The notes under the pieces were generated by a model, which saw only the letters and a list, made by a program, of their open reading frames with translations, did not search any database and had not been told where the DNA came from. This document shows positions 31,096-42,274 of a stretch of 64,000 bases of DNA, in pieces. Numbering within the stretch: position 1 is the stretch's first letter; each line of letters starts with the position of its first letter. The DNA is from Azorinus chamasolen (taxonomy: Eukaryota > Mollusca > Bivalvia > Cardiida > Solecurtidae). The translations under genes were made by a program, and so were the position numbers. Location: assembly GCA_963576725.1 (NCBI GenBank), contig OY755240.1, positions 63,824,412 to 63,888,411 of the forward strand, in the 5' to 3' direction.

Positions 31096-31311
31096 AGTTT
31101 TTGAACCGTTAAACCTTAAGTTTCAGAGTGGAATAGTCCATCATTGTGTATTGTTAGAGTCCATACAATATGAAAGGGTAAAATTTGCATGAGGATTTTG
31201 AATGACAAGCAGTGTGGACCCTCATCAGAATGCTCCTCTTGGAGCCCTCTGATCTGGGTCTACAGTGTTTGCAAATAACAGTATATGTGTGTTCCGGGTT
31301 GAAAGGGTTAA
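31092..31311 (+). mobile_element. Type A3 MITE abutting A1
   Basis: It shares its TTAA with the preceding element. It has AGAGTGGAATAGTCCATCA, the core CAGAATGCTCCTCTTGGAGC, and ends TTGAAAGGGTTAA. Confidence 0.75.
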
Positions 31312-31520
31312 GCTGAATTATGATATACCGGTATACAGGATAGATTATGTATATGGCAAACCTTCCGGCCACTTGAGACTTGTAGTTTGCAAAAATTGCT
31401 GTCTAGATAAAATTCAGTTTTTGCTGTTTTTCGAAGAAAAGTTTGTGGTATTGTCATAGTCTTGGTGTTTTTGTCATTGTTATCATCTTGGGGGTAATGC
31501 CAGTTGTCTTGCAAAAACTG

Positions 31521-31610
31521 TTAACCTATTCCAAACCTCTTTGAATAGATCCACCAAAAAGGAGCATTTACTAGGGAAAATGATTTTTTTTTAATTTGTA
31601 GTTTTGTAAG
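31521..31610 (-). mobile_element. Half B element
   Basis: It has TTAACCTATTCC, CCTCTTTGAATAGATCC and AAGGAGCATTTACTAGGG. It stops before the hairpin. Confidence 0.55.
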
Positions 31611-31737
31611 TTTCCCACATAGTAGCTCTAGGTATCCTTATCAAACATTGCACACTCGCTCTATCAATATCTACAATCTAAAAACATTACTTAGTCATAC
31701 ATATTTAAAGAATTATACCCTTTAACCCTTTGTTTTT

Positions 31738-32832
31738 TAACCCTTTACTCCATGAATATTCATGTTACAAGGAAGGTTTGTCATGGCTAGTAGATGATCC
31801 CTATTGATTCTGAGGTCAGTCGGTCAACGGTCAAGGTCACAGTGACCTTCAACTAAAAAAATCTTGTCCGCACAATAACTTGATAACTATTAGGTGTGCC
31901 ATATTCATACTTAATAAGAAGGTTAGTCATGGCTAGTAGATGACCCCTATTGTTTTGAGGTCAGTCAGTCAAAGGTCAAGGTCACAGTGACCTTAAACTC
32001 AAAAATATTGTCCGCTCAATAATTGATAACTATTAGGTGTGCTGTCTTCATACTTATTAGGAAGGACGATCATGGCTAGTAGATGATCCCTATTGATTTT
32101 GAGGTCAGTTGGTCAAAGGTCAAGGTCACAGTGACCTTCAACTGAAAAAGCTTGTCTGTTCAATAACTTGATAAATAATATAGGAGTGCTGTCTTCATAC
32201 TAAGTAAGAAGGTTGGTCATGGCCAGTAGATGAACCCTATTTATTTTGAGGCCAGTTGGTCAACGGTCAAGGTCACAGTGACCTTAAAAAAAACATGTCC
32301 GCTCAATAACTTAATAAGTATTAGGCTTGCTGTCTTCATACTTAGTACGGAGGTTGGTCACGGATAGTAGATGACCCCTAATGATTTCAAGGTCAGTCAG
32401 TCAAAGGTCAAGGTCACAGTGACCTTCAACTAAAAAATATTGTCAGCTCAATAACTTGATAACTATTATGTGTGCTGTCTTCATACTTAGTAGGAAGGTT
32501 GGTCATGGCCAGTAGATGACCTCTATTGATTTTGAGTTCAGTCGGTCAATGGTCAAGGTCACATTTACCTTAAAAAAACCCAACATGTCTGCTCAATAAC
32601 TTTATAATTATTAGGTATGGTGTCTTCATACTTAATAGGGAGGTTGGTCATGGACAGTAGATGACCCCTGTTGATTTTGAGGTCAGTCGGTAAAAGGTCA
32701 AGGTCACGGTGACCGTCAACTCAAACCACATTGTAGGCTTGATAACATGAGCCCCCTCCCATATAACATTGTGCATGTTATGACAGCACATACTTCGGGC
32801 TCATAATGCTCCCACACATGAATTGAGCTCTA
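31738..32832 (+). mobile_element. Pearl-like tandem element K
   Basis: After a short A2 head (31738-31762), seven units of 141-147 bases follow. Each has CATGGCTAGTAGATGACCCC, a GAGGTCAGTCGGTCA stretch and an AAGGTCACAGTGACCTT palindrome. The 3' segment (32745-32832) is non-repetitive, with GAGCCCCCTCCC...TTCGGGCTC, and ends AATTGAGCTCTAGTTT. The adjoining A1 lacks its TTAACCC, so K or a deletion consumed it. Confidence 0.7.
31834..32712. promoter_or_regulatory. Seven ERE-like inverted AGGTCA repeats
   Basis: AGGTCACAGTGACCT is perfect at 31834, 31979, 32123, 32270 and 32411. It is degraded at 32556 (right half TTACCT) and 32701 (spacer CGG, right half TGACCG). The sequence equals the consensus oestrogen-type response element with a 3-base spacer. 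Binding is untested. Confidence 0.6.
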
Positions 32833-33076
32833 GTTTCCCTCATATAAACATGTTTTCACGCATTTGCAAACAGAGTAGACCCAGATCAGACGGCTCCTAG
32901 AGGAGCCATCTGATCAGGGTCTACTCTGTATGCTAATGGAATTTGAAAGATCTGTGTCTTTACTTTCTGAAATGGCTACAATGTTCCACCTTCCATATTT
33001 TATTATAACATTTTTGTCCATGAATATTCAGTATCTATTGAAATTTGAAATTAACATAGAACAGGGAAAGGGTTAA
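32833..33076 (+). mobile_element. Type A1 MITE, left terminus lost
   Basis: It begins TTCCCTCATATAAACATG, has the core CAGACGGCTCCTAGAGGAGC, and ends GAACAGGGAAAGGGTTAA. Confidence 0.8.
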
Positions 33077-33200
33077 TGATGTCACATGAACACACAATGT
33101 TTTGTCCATAGCAGAAACTGTACAATCATATCTGTGTTATTTCATAAGCAAGCAGAGCAGATCCATTTCCGATGGCTGCTGTTTGTATATGGGGTTAATT
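33077..33200 (+). mobile_element. A2 fragment
   Basis: It has GATGTCACATGAACACA, AGAAACTGTACAATCATATC and GAGCAGATCCATTTCCGAT. The hairpin is collapsed. Confidence 0.5.
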
Positions 33201-33589
33201 TTTGTACATGTACATTTCAAATGAATCTGTGAAAATCATATATTATCTCGGCCATGCACTACTTCCATTGATATTGATGTGAAATGCTGGCTCACACCAG
33301 TTACGAGAATGTCCTTGTCAAGTGTCTTAGTGTCTCAGTGAGCAGACTTTTCAGCAGGTTGTGCCTTCAGCCAATCCCTTTTTGGCGCTGTCTGCCATGG
33401 AGGACTAAAATAGCATAACATTTGTAAAGCACAAATTGTATTTGTCTTTGATCAATAACATATTACAGCGCATAGTATGAGGTGAATGCTTTAAGGTCGT
33501 ACCTACATGAATGTGATATTTACTCTTTGCATGTTAGTGGCAGCTTCGTGATAACCTATGTAAACAATTTGGATCCAGATGAAACTGCT

Positions 33590-33799
33590 TTTTTCCATGA
33601 ATATTCATGAAAGAAATAATGACATCATCAATATTAATTAAGTTAATTCTGAAAATAGTACATGTATATTTACACATGAAATGTTTGCCAAAGCAGAGAC
33701 CCTAGAATCAGATCTATATTATTCCTTAAGCAAACAGAGCAGACCCTGATCTTCTATAGGTCTACATAGAAAGGCGTAGTTATGGAGTAAAAGGTTAAG
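33590..33799 (+). mobile_element. Type A2 MITE, core collapsed
   Basis: It has CATGAATATTCATGAAAGAA, GACCCTGATCTTCTATAGG, and ends GGAGTAAAAGGTTAA. Confidence 0.7.
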
Positions 33800-33834
33800 T
33801 GGTTTGTTGTAGAGAAATAGAAGAAAAGATAATG

Positions 33835-34174
33835 CAGTGCTCCCTCTCTACAACGACACCCTTTGGGATACGAAGATTGTATGTGTTGTTCAGAGGGAGT
33901 TGTTATAGGGAGGCAAAATCAAACATAATTAGCTTGTTTGTAGATCCCCAGATAAGGTGTATTTCGAGAATTAAAACCGTTACATATGCCTCAATCAAAC
34001 CCTATGTTGTGACCACTCTTTAGAGTGGTCACGACATAGGGTTTGATGCAGGCATAAAGAAAATACGATGGAAAAAAGTTGTGTCTGGAGCCTTGTTTTA
34101 TTTGGAAACAGCGACATACGTTGTTGTAAGGAGGGAATCATTATTGAGAGGGCCGTTGTACGGAGGGAGCACTG
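33835..34174 (+). mobile_element. Type D MITE, tip deleted
   Basis: CAGTGCTCCCTCTCTACAAC starts it and GGAGGGAGCACTG ends it, with TA on the right. The core arms GTGACCACTCTTTAGAGTGG meet without the CGTCACAAAGTG tip. Confidence 0.85.
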
Positions 34175-34189
34175 TATTGAGAATTGAAA

Positions 34190-34381
34190 CTCCTGTAGGA
34201 ACCGTCTGATCACAGTCTGCTCTGTTTGCTTATGAAATTATGATAGATCTTACATGTACTACAGTTTCTACCAATACCAAAAAAGTCATGTGTACATAAT
34301 TATGTCAGTATAAAATTTCAGCTAATAAATATTCATGATGTCATTATTTCTTACATAAATATTCAACCGGGAAAGGGTTAA
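34190..34381 (-). mobile_element. A2, left arm lost
   Basis: It starts at the tip (AACTCCTGTAGGAACCGTC), continues TAAATATTCATGATGTCATT, and ends CGGGAAAGGGTTAA. Confidence 0.7.
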
Positions 34382-34459
34382 TATATTCATATCATTATTT
34401 TTTACATTGAATGTTCATGAAGTAAAGAGATAAAGTAAGCACTAGAGCTACAAGCCTCC

Positions 34460-34486
34460 CCCACCCCCACCCCCACCCCCTCTCCG
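34460..34486 (+). repeat. (CCCCCA)n low complexity
   Basis: CCCCCACCCCCACCCCCACC run. Confidence 0.9.
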
Positions 34487-34581
34487 TCCTCCCAACTGCT
34501 GAATTCTAGCTGTGTAAAGTTAGACATGTCCACTCTTCAGCTTTTGGAATATAGTAGAACCTGTCTTATGCCGCCATTCAT

Positions 34582-34831
34582 TTAACCCTTTCCCTCAGAT
34601 AAACGTGTTTTCATGCAATTGCAAACAGAGTAGACCCAGATCAGACGGCTCCTTCAGGAGCCATCTGATCAGGGTCTGCTCTGTTTGCTGATGGAAATTG
34701 AAAGATCTGTTTTCTTACTCTCTTAAATGGCTAGAATGTACCACCTTCCATATTTCATTATGACTTCTTTGTTCATGAATATTCAATAGGTATGGAAATT
34801 TTAAATAAACATAGAACAGGGAAAGGGTTAT
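34582..34831 (+). mobile_element. Type A1 MITE
   Basis: TTAACCCTTTCCCTCAGATA starts it, with the core CAGACGGCTCCTTCAGGAGC. It ends ACAGGGAAAGGGTTA. Confidence 0.85.
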
Positions 34832-34989
34832 TGAACATAGGAGTCTTTGAGAGCAGTTGGTTCCTTAATGCAGGACAAAAGTATTACAGTTGGCTCCTAG
34901 AAGAGTTTTTTTGCATTACATGTACTTATGACCGACATTAAGCTACCACCTGCCTCACAGACCAATAATTAGACCCGTTTGATGGTCAC

Positions 34990-35263
34990 TTAACCCTTGC
35001 CTCCATAAATACACCTTTCTATGCCTCTGTAAAAGTCACTTTATGAAACCATTGTGATAAATAGAGCATTTGCTCCTATACTTTATGAAACCATTGTGAT
35101 AAATAGAGCATTTGCTCCTATAGGAGCAAATGCTGTATTTATCACAATGGTTTCAAACTTCAAAATTCTACAAAAATTTTACTCTTCTCTAGTTAGTGCT
35201 CCTTTTCGGTAGATTTATTCAAAGTGGATGGATCTAAAAATAGCCTATGGAGGAAAGGGTTAA
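34990..35263 (+). mobile_element. Type B MITE with duplicated left arm
   Basis: TTAA lies at both ends. The left arm (CTTTATGAAACCATTGTGAT to CTCCTATA, 42 bases) occurs twice in tandem at about 35039 and 35081, followed by one right arm. Confidence 0.85.
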
Positions 35264-35625
35264 GACTATTTAAAAGTGAGTAATTTAGAGTTTCATCAGG
35301 ATCAAAACCATCTGACACTGACTGGGCTTTTAGACAAAAACTGTTTGCCTAGATTATTGTGCATTTGCTGAGCTGGCTTGTACAGGGTTAATGGGTATTG
35401 ATTTTAAGTATTATGACGCGTTTACAGTTCATTTAGTCGTAAACTGTCACCATGAACGTGTAGCCAATGGTCTGTGATCAATCGACTTTGAACGGTCTTT
35501 TAAATTTGAATTTGAAATTACGAGTCTTTGGCATTTTATGAACACAGTTGAATTGATTTGCTTTAAATGGTTCAGTGCCCATGGTTTTCATGAATATTTG
35601 CAGAATGAATTTCAAGGATCAAGAC

Positions 35626-35812
35626 TTAACCCTTTCCTTTATATAAACGCATTTTCACGCATTTGCAAACCAGAGTAGACCCAGATCAGACGACTCCTAC
35701 AGGGGGTCAGACTCTGCTGTAATTTTGATACTTCCAATGAGATGCCGAGTTACACTCAATTGGATCCAAACTATTTGCAAAGAACAAGTCACACTTGTAC
35801 GATAAGGGTTAA
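35626..35812 (+). mobile_element. A1 head joined to A5-type tail
   Basis: It has TTAACCCTTTCCTTTATATA, CAGACGACTCCTACAGGGGG, then the A5-like AATTGGATCCAAACTATTTG and GATAAGGGTTAA. Confidence 0.55.
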
Positions 35813-35971
35813 CCCTTTTCAGGCTAAGTGCAATTGCAAGCAGGTTGGATCCAGATTAGACTCCATGTAACTCAGCATCACATCAGGATGATGATGGATC
35901 CAAGCTTTTTATCAAACACATGCAACAGATCCGAGTTTCGGCAGAGATTTTTTCAGCATGTTAAGGGTTAA
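35809..35971 (+). mobile_element. Type A5 TTAA element
   Basis: TTAACCCTTTTCAGGC and ATGTTAAGGGTTAA form the ends. The interior has GGTTGGATCCAGATTAGACT and CAGGATGATGATGGATCC, without the A1-A3 core. It shares TTAA with its left neighbour. Confidence 0.6.
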
Positions 35972-36021
35972 TAGTCTAGTGCATTTGACGTGGCATGAGA
36001 AATTTTGTATTGGTGTTCTAT

Positions 36022-36239
36022 TTAACCTACGCCTTTCTACGCTTTGGTAAAAATCACTTTTTGAAACCATTGTGATAAATAGAGCAATAATTGCTCCTAA
36101 GGAGCAAATGCTCTATTTATCACAATGGTTTCAGAACAACAAAGTTCTAAAATGTTCCTTTTCTCTAGTTAATGCTCCTTTTCGGTAGATTCATTCAAAT
36201 AGGTTGGATCTGAAAATAGCCTCTGGTGGAAATGGGTTA
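36022..36239 (+). mobile_element. Type B MITE
   Basis: The core is ATTGCTCCTAAGGAGCAAAT with ATAAATAGAGC arms. It ends GGTGGAAATGGGTTA. Confidence 0.75.
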
Positions 36240-36264
36240 CATGTAGGTCTCTACATGATAGAGA

Positions 36265-36484
36265 CACATTCTTGTGCATTTGAAAATGGACTAGATCCAG
36301 ATCTGGCAACTCCTGTAGGAGCTGTCTGATCAAAGTCTGTTATGTTTGCTTGTGAAATAATTTAGATTTGCCAAATTAAAGCCAAACATTCCCTTATTCT
36401 TAATGCCATCATAAAACTTCAGCTAATGAATATTTATAGTCATTATTTAATTTTTACATGAATGATCATTCGATAAAGGATTAA
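36265..36484 (-). mobile_element. A2, diverged
   Basis: The core is GGCAACTCCTGTAGGAGCTG. AAACTTCAGCTAATGAATAT follows. Confidence 0.6.
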
Positions 36485-36651
36485 TCCTTTGAATGTGAAG
36501 TCCTTAGTAGGTTTGTGTTGTTTGGATTGAGTTAACCGATAATTGAAAACACTGTATTACCATGGTCTGTACTGTTTTTCATTGTAGAAGTGTTCTAGCA
36601 AGTTAGATCCTCTCACTAAGACTCATACCGAGTCTACAAGAAATGAAAAGG

Positions 36652-36888
36652 CTAACCCTCCCTTTCCCTGTTCAGTATTGATGTAAGAAATAATGACATC
36701 ATGAAGATTTATTAGCCTAATTTCCATAATGGCATATGAACACATGAATATTTGGTTTTGGTAGAAACTATAAAGCCATATCTATTTATAATTTCATAAG
36801 CAAACAGAGCAGACCCTGATCAGACGGCTCCTATCTGGGTCTACTCTGTTTGCAAATACGTGAAAACGAGGTTTATATAGAGGGTTAA
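36652..36888 (+). mobile_element. Type A2 MITE, tip shortened
   Basis: It has CTGTTCAGTATTGATGTAAG, CAGACGGCTCCTATCTGGG, and ends TAGAGGGTTAA. The preceding 36490-36650 is a degenerate A3/A5-like stretch. Confidence 0.7.
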
Positions 36889-37242
36889 ACATCCAATTAC
36901 ACTAAGACCGGAGTGGAGAGGCTTTGCGGGGTCAATGAACCTTTGTCCGTTGGTTGCTCTCTACCATTCAGTCAATTTTCTGCTTTAACCGGTCGTTTGC
37001 TAATCATGACATGACTGACATTTTTTTAATACCGTGGATCCAGATCAGACACATAACTTGACATCTGCTCAGGTTCCAAGCTGTTCAATTCTTGGCCAAG
37101 TTGAATTTTGAAACCTTTAAAAATGCAGTTAAAAGTTATTTGAGGTTGCAAAATGTATTTGTAGCTAGAGAAGGGTAAGCAATTGTTTGTACATCAAACA
37201 TTATAATGCAAACATTTCTTACATTGACCTTTAAACTTGTTC
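36889..37242. other. Nothing recognised
   Basis: No exon or element is seen. Confidence 0.45.
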
Positions 37243-37485
37243 TTGACCCTTTACTCCATAAATACGCCTTTCTTCACCGTTGCAAATAGAGTAGATCCAG
37301 ATCAGGCGGTTCATATAGGAGCTGTCTGATCAGGGTCTGCTCTGTGTGCTTAAGATATAATATGGATACGATTCTTCATTTTCTGCCATGGCCAAAAAAT
37401 CCGTGTTTGTTTGTCATTGTAAAAATTCAGCTAATAAATATTCATGATGTCATTTATTCCTTAACTTGAATATTCATAAGCTAAG
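37243..37485 (-). mobile_element. Type A2 MITE
   Basis: It has CCCTTTACTCCATAAATACG, the core CAGGCGGTTCATATAGGAGC and AATAAATATTCATGATGTCA. Confidence 0.7.
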
Positions 37486-37737
37486 AGAAATAGAAGAAAA
37501 TAATTGAGAATCGTTGTTGCTGGTACATGTAACTCCTTTTAGTGTTCAAAGAGTTGTCCACTTGCAAATGTAGTAACGGTTACACTAACCTTTGCAAAGT
37601 TTTCATTCAGATCAGAAGCTGTGTATTTGAGTTTCTCATCAGGATTCTGTCTGCTCTCTGATTTGTTGAGAGAAATGCAGAACTCCTGTAGTTGAAACTT
37701 GTTTACCAAATTGGCAAAAAGTCATTCCAGAGGGCTG

Positions 37738-37902
37738 GTTTTCCCACTGTGGCACAATAACCGAAACTTGTGGGTTTCCCCTCAATAACAAATTAATGGT
37801 TTCCCCACAATAGTTTAAACTTGTAGTTTACAATGTACCCTCGATAAACTTGTGGTTTCCCCCCCAATAACTTAAACTTGTGGTTTCCCCTCAATAACTT
37901 AC
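37738..37902 (+). repeat. Degenerate minisatellite, unit about 30 bp
   Basis: There are about five units of AACTTGTGGTTTCCCCTCAA type with variable spacing. Confidence 0.7.
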
Positions 37903-38119
37903 ATCAAGTGCATCTGCAGGTGTCTCTGGTCAAACCCAAAACATGTAACTTTAATTAGGAAGACATAGTGTGACTAAGTTAGTGTAAAATAGCTTGAATA
38001 GTGTCCAAACCTATACCCAGTGCATTATGAATTAAGTCAAAGTCAAGGTCATTTAGTAAATCTTTTTTCACAAACAAAGCCATTCATTTATTGAGCATAC
38101 ATGACTGTATGAGTCTTAA

Positions 38120-38270
38120 AAAGCAGGTGGTTGCTTAATGCAGGGCAAAAGTAATGCAGCAAACTCCTATAGGAGCTTTCTGCATTACTTTTGACTTGCA
38201 TTAAGCTACTTACTGCCTTTCAGACTCATAATTAGACTTTTTTTATGACCACTTAAGACTGGTTCTACTG
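38120..38270 (+). mobile_element. E3 hairpin MITE with unoccupied TTAA site
   Basis: GCAGGTGGTTGCTTAATGCA arms surround the tip ACTCCTATAGGAGC. The right end is CACTTAAGACTGGTTCTACTG, then TA. TTAA 38253-38256 is the empty counterpart of the occupied sites at 248 and 34990. The left end is truncated. Confidence 0.75.
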
Positions 38271-38375
38271 TACTGATAGTTTGCATGGACTATTGAAGAC
38301 ATATAATCTGGGGTGAGTTCTGAGGTCAAGGTTACTGTTAGTTAGGAAACTAACTTGCTTCATGTATACAGATTA

Positions 38376-38626
38376 TAGTCCAGACAAATTCACCTGATGT
38401 TAGTGACCTCTATTATAATTTCACACTTCACTGCATTTCTAAATATAGCTTCGGGACACTTCAAAATCGTACGATATGGCACGTGGTAAGACGATAGCGA
38501 GAAGAGTGTGTCTTTCGTGCATTTTATTTTGTCACCCGTCGCTGGCGATTATTGATTTATATTGCATCATCTCACTTTAATTTATTCATGCATAAAGGTC
38601 AACGTCAGGTGAATTTGTATGGACTG
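38376..38626 (+). mobile_element. Element M: 251-bp TA-flanked MITE
   Basis: The left end TAGTCCAGACAAATTCACCT and the right end (reverse) CAGTCCATACAAATTCACCT match with few differences. TA lies on both sides. There is no long internal hairpin. Confidence 0.75.
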
Positions 38627-39834
38627 TAGCTTGCATTAAAATGCATGAAGGGTTTGTCTTAAGTCACAGTCACTGGTGCTGGCCAAACAAAAATATTGTT
38701 TCCTTTCATTAACAAAGAATTAGCAAAGACATAATGTCTATTATATTGTAATCATATCTACTGGTATACAGTACAGACCTCGCGGAACTTTCGAAACCCG
38801 CGATACCATGATGGGCATTTTTTATTTTTCGTGGTAAATTATCAAGATGTGTTCGTGATTCCCCATCATGACCACTGTACTATCGAGTTATTTATCGCGG
38901 TTAGTCTGTGACCCCCATGGAGTTGTTTTCGGAGATTGGGGCCATCACGCCTTATCGTAAACACAATGGGCCATCACGATTTACAGGTAGAGTGTTAGTC
39001 TGTCAGTTGGGAAGAATACTGGAGTTACCATGTCTTAATTGTTAAACTATTTGAAAAGAATTATGTTTCTGTGTAAAAAATAACGTGTTTACTTGAATTC
39101 AGTTGTATTTGCCACACTATGTTGTTTTTATGCATTATTTTGCACACGACACCAATTCAGTTTTTTCGACGATACAGTGAAAACCATCCGAATGCATAGC
39201 GACAGACGCTGTGAACTAGTAACCAACAGTACACATTTTATAACTTGCAACTCTTTTTTATTAATTGTATAATATCGGTTGTGAAAACTAGATCTAGTGG
39301 ATTCCTCGATTGATACAGGTAAGACGGGTAAGTATACATACTGTAAAAATCGCGGACAGTTTCAATAAGTACCGGTAGCTGTTTTATTTATGTTGGTAAA
39401 TTTTTGCTGACCTGGCAAATTATCGTAGATGGTGCAATGTGCAGAACTAACCCTTATAAAGCGAACATGTTTATCAAGGATAGAGCTAATATCATATTTA
39501 ATAGCGAAATAAATTTAAATTTCTTTAAGAATCATGAGTTCACGTGTATGAATTTCCTATGTTGACATTCTTTCTCCCTTTGTTTTCAGGGGTGTCCTCA
39601 GTGGAAATGGAATCTGGATTACACGATACATTGGATCTGATTTACTGCTTTACGATGTGTTTATGTGATTCATACAATTATCATCAGCAGTTGTTTTTTA
39701 TGTAGAATCAACCCTGTCCAGATCGTCTCATGATAAACCATTAGTCTGCTGACGTGATTTGTGATAAAACTGAGTCTGCATTTTTCTCTATTCAAATTTG
39801 TATTACTGGTTTTGCTTTCGAAGGATCTCTTCTA

Positions 39835-40022
39835 GAACATTTTTATGCATTTACAAACAGATTAGATCCAGATGAGATATTTTATTCTTTATAATGGGCC
39901 CAGTAGAGTCGAAGTATCAGAATTAAACCTTATTACAGGAGCCGTCTGATACGGGTCTACTCTGTTTGCAAATACAATGTACGTGAAAAGACGGGGGTTT
40001 TTTATATATAAATATGAGGGTA
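39835..40022 (-). mobile_element. A1-type, diverged
   Basis: It has TTTATGCATTTACAAACAGA, GGAGCCGTCTGATACGGGTC and TATGAGGGTAA. Confidence 0.5.
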
Positions 40023-40224
40023 ATAAAACTTCACTTGAACCTGACCAACTGTTAAGGACGGAATCACTAACGGACAGAATCACAAATGGACGAACAGTGC
40101 CTTAAAAATTACACAAAAAAAGTACATCTACGGGGAATAAAAATACTGACGGGAGCTGTGTCAATTTATACATTATTGTCATTGTATGTTGTTCTTATTT
40201 CGGAAAAAATAGTTTTGGATCACA

Positions 40225-40443
40225 GATAACAGATAACAGACCAGTCGGCTCCTACATGAGTCGTCTTTTCAGGGTCTGCTCTGTTTGCTTATGGAATAAC
40301 ATCTACATGTTTATATATATCTGATTCTTTACTTTCCTCCTTTGTCATTATTCCCCGTGTGCATGTGATTGTATAAAAAATATTCAACTGATATACGTGA
40401 TAAAATCATTTCTTACATGAATATTCATGGAGTAAAGGGTTAA
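40225..40443 (-). mobile_element. Type A2 MITE, left part missing
   Basis: The core is CAGTCGGCTCCTACATGAGT. It ends TTCATGGAGTAAAGGGTTAA. Confidence 0.65.
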
Positions 40444-41363
40444 ATTCCTTTTTCCAAGTGACGTTTATTGTTATTAATAGTAGGGATTAACGGTTTGGCT
40501 AGGTATGAAATCTTGACCATATAATGAAAAAGGGACCGACTGGAAAACTGTGAAAACAAATAACATTAATGAAAGAAGCTACATCAATCCTTACCTGCAC
40601 TACTCTTGGAACAAATTACGACGTACCACTTTTGTTATTAAATCAACAACAATTAAAGAATCCATTTTATTTCTTAACCTGTATGATGCTGACACATACA
40701 CACAAAAAATATCAGCTCATAGATTTTGAAATATTGTCCGTATTTCCCTTAATCCTGGTGAATGATTGCCAACAAAAGCTGTTTGGATGTGGAACCACAT
40801 CCTCACTTGGGACGATAAGGGAGTGACCTCGAGTTAAAATTTGCAACACCCTGTTACCCTTTGCCTGTTACGAAAGTTTGCACATGTGAAGTCTGCTTCT
40901 TTATTAAAATTTTAATAATTCGCAGATCTATTTCTTTTAGAAATGTTGACTGAGTGTCATACATCTTGGATCCATATTGATCAGTCTCCAAATTCTCTGC
41001 TTTTCATCAGGATCCAATTTGTTTACATAGCCTACATCATGGCACGACGCTTGCGACCAGCAGATTAAGGGTCAAACCCTGGCGAGAAAATGCCACACCT
41101 TATTAGTAACACAGTTAAAAGTTAGGCAACACGTTTATAAATGCGAATGTGATAATGGACGTGACTTACACAAACACACTCGTGTATGGGAATTGAGGAA
41201 TACGTACGCAACACAAACAGTCAGTAGAATATTGGTGCAATTCATTTTGTTTTGTTTTGTTTCCTTTTTTCATTTTGCTGTCTTTCTCGGCAAAATTTCG
41301 AAACAAAAAAACCGGACACTTCTGTAAATCGGACGATCGATCCAGTTTTCATTGTACATACAA

Positions 41364-41614
41364 TTAACCCTTTCCCTCATACAAACATGTTTTCACGCAT
41401 TTGCAAACAGAGTAGACCCAGATCAGATGACTCATAGAGTAGCTGTCTGATCAGGGTCTACTCTGTTTGCTAATAAAATTTGATAGATCTGTTTCCATGC
41501 TTTCTAAAATGTCTACAATGTTCCACCATCAATATTTTTTCTAAAACTATTTTGTTAATGAATATTCAATAGGTACTGAAAATTGGCCTAAATACAGAAC
41601 AGGGAAAGGGTTAA
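41364..41614 (+). mobile_element. Type A1 MITE inside the pogo-like element
   Basis: TTAA lies at both ends. The core is CAGATGACTCATAGAGTAGC. It ends GAACAGGGAAAGGGTTAA. Confidence 0.85.
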
Positions 41615-41863
41615 AGGAAGCTGTCTTATTACCATTTAATTCCCGATATTACAGATGGACACCAAGCGAATTACTGCTGATATAAGACGAAAATATCAAC
41701 ATTGAAATCATTTATGTTGATAATTATACTTTATATACTATTCAAACTTTGGTGTTGCGAAATATACAAATATCGAATAGGTTTGGGGACGAAATGACCA
41801 CACTGAAGTACGTCACGTGGTTTATTTGGATTTTTACACAAAAGCATTGCATACATAAAAAAT

Positions 41864-41951
41864 AAGGAGAACGGGTACAGTCCTTATTATTAACAAGTGA
41901 TTTCTTTAAGGAGAACGGGTACAGTCCTTATTATTAACAAGTGATTTCTTT
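41864..41951 (+). repeat. 44-bp tandem duplication
   Basis: AAGGAGAACGGGTACAGTCC and the following 24 bases occur twice in tandem at 41864 and 41908. Confidence 0.9.
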
Positions 41952-42274
41952 TTTATTCTTGTATTTTTTTATGAATACATATGCGATCGAAACGTTAGGG
42001 CAACGATTCAAAGACCTCCGAGGATACATCCCCTTGAAAACTCAGGTAAGTGAAATCGCGACGACCCATCATCATTGGCTTATCAAACTCACCACGGGCC
42101 CGTCACGGAATAAAACGCGATGGGAGTACCCGATGATTTTCGTTATTCACCAAGATTTATTGGCTATCGCGGACAGCTGTCTCTCTCCCGCGATCAGTGA
42201 AATCGCGGTGATGCGCGGATTTCGAAAGTTCCGCGAGGTCTGTACTGTATATGCAACAAAATTTGCTGGGATGT

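Larger units (their letters stand above)
34552..35276 (+). mobile_element. E3 hairpin MITE host, split by A1 and B
   Basis: Host pieces are 34552-34581 (TAGAACCTGTCTTATGCCGC), 34832-34989 (the core TTCCTTAATGCAGG...TGGCTCCTAG, then TTTGATGGTCAC) and 35264-35276 (GACTATT). Each insertion sits at a TTAA. Confidence 0.7.
38769..42247 (+). mobile_element. pogo-like 3479-bp TA-flanked transposon, non-coding
   Basis: Both ends begin CAGTACAGACCTCGCGGAAC and stay matched for about 34 bases with one mismatch. TA flanks both (38767-38768, 42248-42249). Subterminal regions are rich in ATCGCG words. CAGT ends with TA duplication fit Tc1/mariner/pogo. No transposase frame of credible length is visible. 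A-type elements (39835, 40225, 41364) have inserted inside. The 85-codon frame at 40569-40826 has no recognisable domain and is not called. Confidence 0.75.

Noticed and set aside
40569..40826. 85-codon ATG-initiated frame inside the pogo-like element
   Set aside because: No recognisable motif, AT-rich composition, and no splice or promoter context.
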